Made by a program: the position numbers and the translations under genes
DNA from: an uncultured Cellvibrio sp.
Lineage (GTDB): Bacteria > Pseudomonadota > Gammaproteobacteria > Pseudomonadales > Cellvibrionaceae
Length of the DNA: 18,755 bases
Direction of reading: 5' to 3'
Assembly: GCA_946482345.1 (NCBI GenBank)
Contig: CAMLRJ010000013.1
Location: 1 to 18,755, forward strand
Shown: positions 15,071 through 18,755 of the stretch, one piece after another
Layout of the letters: each line of letters opens with the position of its first letter
Numbering within the stretch: the first letter of the stretch is position 1
The notes under the pieces: generated by a model
What the model was told of the DNA's origin: nothing
Database searches by the model: none
The model's input: the letters and a program-made list of their open reading frames with translations, nothing else

Positions 15071-16552
15071 ATGAACAAAGAAATTTTGCTGGTCGCTGAT
15101 GCAGTATCCAACGAAAAAGGTGTGGATAAAGAACTGATTTTTCAGGCGATTGAGACTGCGTTGGCTACGGCGACCAAAAAACGTTTCGATGAAGATTCTA
15201 GCGTTGCTGTAACTATCAATCGTACAACAGGTGATTACGAAACCTGGCGCAGTTGGTTGGTAGTGGCTGATGATGTATTGGCTGAGTTGGGTACACAATT
15301 TACAACGGAAGAAGCGCGTGAAAAGGATCCGACTTTAAAAGTAGGCGATATTTACAGAGAGAAAATTGAAAATGCTGATTTTGGCCGTATTGCTGCACAA
15401 ACTGCGAAGCAGGTGATAGTGCAAAAAGTGCGTGAAGCCGAACGTGCTCATATGGTGGATGAATATCGCGATCGTTTGGGTGAGTTGGTAAACGGTACCG
15501 TTAAAAAAGTGACACGCGACAGTATTATTGTTGATCTGGGTAGTAACGCCGAAGCTATACTGCCACGCGAAAATTTAATTGGCCGTGAGATATTTCGTTT
15601 GGGCGACCGTATTCGAGCCTTGTTGTTGGAAATTCGCAACGAAGCGCGTGGCCCGCAGTTATTATTGAGTCGCTCACATTCAAAAATGCTGATCGAACTT
15701 TTCAAAATTGAAGTGCCGGAAATTTCTGAAGAGATTATTGAAATCAAAGGTGCAGCACGTGATCCCGGATTGCGTGCAAAAATTGCGGTAAAAACCAATG
15801 ACGGCCGCATTGACCCTGTGGGTGCTTGTGTGGGTATGCGCGGTTCGCGTGTGCAAGCAGTTTCAAATGAGTTGGGTGGCGAGCGTGTGGATATCGTGTT
15901 GTGGGATGACAACCCGGCGCAATTTGTTATCAATGCCATGTCCCCTGCTGAAATTGAATCCATAGTGGTTGATGAAGATGCACGCTCAATGGATCTGGCC
16001 GTTAATGAAGATAATCTGGCGATGGCAATTGGTCGAGGCGGTCAGAATGTGCGCCTGGCAACCGAGCTGACGGGTTGGACCATCAACGTCATGAGTGTTG
16101 CGGATTGGCAAGCCAAACAGCAGGCGGAGTCCGGCGGTTATATTGAATTATTTATGAATGCATTGGATGTTGATGAAGATGTCGCGGGTGTTTTGGTTGA
16201 AGAAGGATTTACAACACTGGAAGAGGTGGCTTATGTCCCTCTTGATGAAATGCTCGCAATTGATGGTTTTGACGAAGATATTGCGGAAGAGCTGCGCGCG
16301 CGCGCGAAAGATGCGTTATTGACTCGTGCGCTTGCATCGGAAGAGCGTTTGGAAGGCGCAGCACCGGCAGAAGATTTGTTGAGCATGGAGGGTATGGATC
16401 AGGCGCTGGCTATGAAGCTGGCTGGTCGTGGTATTTTGACTATGGATGATCTGGCCGAGCAATCAGTAGATGAATTGCTGGATATTGAAGGTGTGAATGC
16501 CGAGCGCGCTGCAGCACTGATTATGAAAGCGCGTGAACCCTGGTTTGCCTGA
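15071..16552 (+). CDS. nusA: transcription termination/antitermination factor NusA
   Basis: 493 residues (E. coli 495). NusA binds RNA polymerase, slows it at pauses, aids intrinsic termination and takes part in rrn antitermination. Domains in order: RNAP-binding N-terminal domain (1-about 125, [32 protein letters not shown]), S1 (about 135-198, [17 protein letters not shown]), KH1 and KH2 (about 200-345, with [17 protein letters not shown] and [16 protein letters not shown] as GXXG loops), then two acidic helix-hairpin-helix repeats (about 365-420 and 440-490) typical of gammaproteobacteria. ATG 15071 has CAGAGG 7 nt upstream; ten extra N-terminal residues from 15041 would overlap a leader hairpin. 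infB follows after 41 bp. Confidence 0.98.
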   Translation: MNKEILLVADAVSNEKGVDKELIFQAIETALATATKKRFDEDSSVAVTINRTTGDYETWRSWLVVADDVLAELGTQFTTEEAREKDPTLKVGDIYREKIENADFGRIAAQTAKQVIVQKVREAERAHMVDEYRDRLGELVNGTVKKVTRDSIIVDLGSNAEAILPRENLIGREIFRLGDRIRALLLEIRNEARGPQLLLSRSHSKMLIELFKIEVPEISEEIIEIKGAARDPGLRAKIAVKTNDGRIDPVGACVGMRGSRVQAVSNELGGERVDIVLWDDNPAQFVINAMSPAEIESIVVDEDARSMDLAVNEDNLAMAIGRGGQNVRLATELTGWTINVMSVADWQAKQQAESGGYIELFMNALDVDEDVAGVLVEEGFTTLEEVAYVPLDEMLAIDGFDEDIAEELRARAKDALLTRALASEERLEGAAPAEDLLSMEGMDQALAMKLAGRGILTMDDLAEQSVDELLDIEGVNAERAAALIMKAREPWFA

Positions 16553-16593
16553 TCAATCAGGTAACAGGTAACAAGACTCCTCGAGGAAATAGA

Positions 16594-18755
16594 ATGGCAG
16601 AAGTAACCATTAGCGAGCTCGCCAAATCCATTGGCACCCCTGCAGAGCGTTTGTTAAAGCAAATGCAGGAAGCAGGTTTGTCACACAAATCGCTTGATGC
16701 CAAAGTGTCGGACGATGAAAAACAACGATTGTTAGCTTATCTCAAAGCCAGTCATGGCGAAGCGGCTCAGGAACCGAAAAAAATCACACTGCAACGCAAA
16801 ACGACGACCACCATTAAAACCGGTTCCGGTGCTGCCAAAAAGACAGTAAACGTTGAGGTTCGCAAGAAGAGAACCTACGTTAAAAGGGAAGAGGAAACGG
16901 CTGAACCTCAGGAAGAAATGATCGAAGCCAAAGACGTTGAGTTGCTAATTCAAGAAGCTCCCGAAGCGGCTGTGGTGGTTGAGGTGGAAGTGGTACCTGA
17001 GCAACCTGTTGAAGAGCCGCTTGAGAGTCGGGATGAGGTGAATGCTGAAGTTTCCGATGCCGGTGAAGCACCATCCCATCGCATGTCCTTTACGGATGGC
17101 ATAGAAGAGAAGCGTCGTGCTGCTATCGAGCGCCGTCAAGCTGAAGAAACCCAACGCCAGGCAGAAGCCAAGGCGCGTGAAGAAGCCAGACAAAAAGCCG
17201 AGAAACCCCGCCCCAAACGTAACGACAAACCTGCTGAACGCACAGAGCAATCAACAGAGCGCTCTGCTAACGAGCGTTCTGGCAATGAGCGTGGCGACAG
17301 GCCTAAAACCGGTGCCAAACCTGCAGGTGCAAATCGCGGCAAACCTGCTCCGGTGACGCCTATAGCGCCACCGGCGATGAAAGAAGATACCAAGCACGGG
17401 AAAAAACATACTCGACGTGATGACGATATCGACGATGATGATTCGAGTAACAAACGCCACGGAAAAGCGGCGAAAAAAGGTGTAGCAGCTGCCCCTAAAA
17501 AAGCAGTTAAAATTGATCTGTTGGCATTTACTGATGACGATGAAGACAGTGATGTACTGGCTCGTCGCAGCCATATTCGTGCTCATCACAAAAAGAACAA
17601 CAAGCATGCGTTCAAAAAGCCCACCAGCCAGATTATTCATGAAGTGGATGTACCGGAACACATTCTGGTATCTGATCTCGCCCAGCGTTTGACGATCAAG
17701 GTGAATGAGTTGATCAAACGCCTGATGAAAATGGGTGTGATGGCATCAATGAACGAAGCTATAGATCAGGATACTGCAGTATTGATTGTTGAAGAGTTGG
17801 GCCATAAAGCCAATCTGGTCAGTGAAGATGATATCGAGCATGCGCTTGAGAAATCATTGGATCATCAGGGAGACGTTACTCCTCGTGCACCGGTTGTAAC
17901 TGTAATGGGTCACGTTGACCATGGTAAAACCTCGCTTCTGGATTATATCCGCGAAGCTAAAGTAGCGGCGGGTGAAGCTGGCGGTATTACACAGCATATT
18001 GGTGCCTACCGTGTACAAACCAGTCGCGGCGAAATTACCTTTTTGGATACACCGGGCCATGCGGCCTTCACCGCTATGCGTGCCCGTGGTGCCAAAGCCA
18101 CTGACGTGGTGATTCTGGTGGTGGCAGCTGATGACGGTGTGATGCCGCAAACGGAAGAGGCGATTCAACATGCCCGCGCCGCTAATGTTCCAATCGTGGT
18201 AGCGATCAACAAATGCGATAAGCCCAGTGCTGATCCGGATCGTGTTACCAACGAATTGGTGGTCAAGGGAGTTATCCCTGAAAATTACGGCGGTGATACA
18301 CAATTTGTTCAAGTGTCTGCCCATACCGGCCAAGGTATTGACGAGCTGTTGGAAGCTATTTCACTGCAAGCTGAAGTTCTGGAATTGCACGCTCTTGCTG
18401 ATGCACCTGCAAAAGGTGTGATCATTGAAGCCCGTGTTGATAAAGGGCGCGGTACTGTGGCTACTTTGCTGGTACAGCAAGGTACTTTGAAACACGGTGA
18501 CCTGGTTCTGGCAGGCCAAACTTATGGTCGTGTTCGCGCCATGATGAATGAACGTGGTGAGCAAGTGAAAGAAGCTGGCCCATCAACACCCGTGGAAATT
18601 CTTGGTTTGGAAACACCTCCAAGCGCTGGTGATGATTTCGCTGTGTTGGATGATGAACGCAAAGCGCGTGAAGTTGCCCAGTTCCGTGTTGAAAAAGAAC
18701 GCAAAGAAAAACTGGCACGATTCCAGGCAGCGAAATTGGAAAATATGTTTGCCCA
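16594..18755 (+). CDS. infB: translation initiation factor IF-2 (5' part, runs off the window)
   Basis: IF-2 is the GTPase that brings fMet-tRNA to the 30S subunit and promotes subunit joining. 720 codons are present; the 3' end is outside the window. GAGGAA precedes ATG 16594. Domains: first IF2_N (1-about 52, [23 protein letters not shown]), a long charged linker (about 55-300, Lys/Glu/Arg/Pro-rich), second IF2_N-like domain (about 349-405, [24 protein letters not shown]), then the G domain with G1 GHVDHGKT (439-446), GGITQHIG as G2, G3 DTPGH (485-489), G4 NKCD (539-542) and SAHTGQG as G5, and domain II ([23 protein letters not shown]). Standard neighbour of nusA. Confidence 0.98.
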   Translation, partial: MAEVTISELAKSIGTPAERLLKQMQEAGLSHKSLDAKVSDDEKQRLLAYLKASHGEAAQEPKKITLQRKTTTTIKTGSGAAKKTVNVEVRKKRTYVKREEETAEPQEEMIEAKDVELLIQEAPEAAVVVEVEVVPEQPVEEPLESRDEVNAEVSDAGEAPSHRMSFTDGIEEKRRAAIERRQAEETQRQAEAKAREEARQKAEKPRPKRNDKPAERTEQSTERSANERSGNERGDRPKTGAKPAGANRGKPAPVTPIAPPAMKEDTKHGKKHTRRDDDIDDDDSSNKRHGKAAKKGVAAAPKKAVKIDLLAFTDDDEDSDVLARRSHIRAHHKKNNKHAFKKPTSQIIHEVDVPEHILVSDLAQRLTIKVNELIKRLMKMGVMASMNEAIDQDTAVLIVEELGHKANLVSEDDIEHALEKSLDHQGDVTPRAPVVTVMGHVDHGKTSLLDYIREAKVAAGEAGGITQHIGAYRVQTSRGEITFLDTPGHAAFTAMRARGAKATDVVILVVAADDGVMPQTEEAIQHARAANVPIVVAINKCDKPSADPDRVTNELVVKGVIPENYGGDTQFVQVSAHTGQGIDELLEAISLQAEVLELHALADAPAKGVIIEARVDKGRGTVATLLVQQGTLKHGDLVLAGQTYGRVRAMMNERGEQVKEAGPSTPVEILGLETPPSAGDDFAVLDDERKAREVAQFRVEKERKEKLARFQAAKLENMFA

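Noticed and set aside
15448..15963. 171-codon - strand ORF, serine/arginine/isoleucine-rich.
   Set aside because: Antisense to the conserved S1/KH part of nusA; composition is typical of a shadow frame.
18208..18219. G4 motif of IF-2 reads NKCD instead of the NKID I recall from E. coli.
   Set aside because: The G4 consensus is NKxD, so the third position is free and the change is not significant.

Overview
The window looks like ordinary chromosome from a gammaproteobacterium. The strongest taxonomic hints are a biotin operon in which BioH and BioC are one fused protein, an arrangement I associate with the Cellvibrio/Saccharophagus/Teredinibacter group, and an initiator tRNA placed directly before rimP-nusA-infB as in Escherichia coli. 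Moderate GC content fits a Cellvibrio-like organism. The genus is an inference; no marker here proves it. I see no prophage, transposase, CRISPR array or defence locus.

Layout. (1) About 93-3435, + strand: a tight three-gene run with a degenerate RmlD-like Rossmann protein, a membrane-anchored leucine-rich-repeat protein and a SpoU-family RNA methyltransferase. (2) 3436-4433: a small membrane protein on the - strand that abuts the methyltransferase stop to stop, then a + strand lipoprotein of the Rid (YjgF) fold lacking the catalytic arginine, closed by a perfect 15-bp bidirectional terminator. (3) 4457-7310, - strand: ispB-type polyprenyl diphosphate synthase, then fabA and fabB, the genes for anaerobic unsaturated fatty acid synthesis. 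(4) 7390-12179, + strand: a BirA operator/promoter followed by bioB, bioF, the bioHC fusion and bioD. Two palindromic repeats sit inside this operon. One (8549-8708) supplies the bioF Shine-Dalgarno sequence; the other (9871-9923) encodes the last residues and the stop-proximal end of bioF. (5) 12211-14144, + strand: a DUF2459 lipoprotein, a small flagellar-rod-like protein and a SprA-related putative metalloprotease. (6) 14158-end: a near-consensus promoter with a GC-rich discriminator, tRNA-fMet, two terminator-like hairpins, rimP, nusA and the first 720 codons of infB.

How the genes work together. BioC and BioH divert the fatty acid synthesis cycle to make pimeloyl-ACP, BioF, BioD and BioB finish biotin (bioA is not in this cluster), and FabB/FabA of the neighbouring divergent cluster belong to the same fatty acid machinery. 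The final region is the standard transcription/translation operon: RimP matures the 30S subunit, NusA controls elongation and termination, and IF-2 delivers the initiator tRNA that the same operon encodes. Nothing here is convincingly a new biological system. The most unusual items are the repeats built into biotin-operon expression signals, the RmlD-like pseudoenzyme next to a membrane LRR protein, and the Rid-fold lipoprotein without its catalytic arginine.
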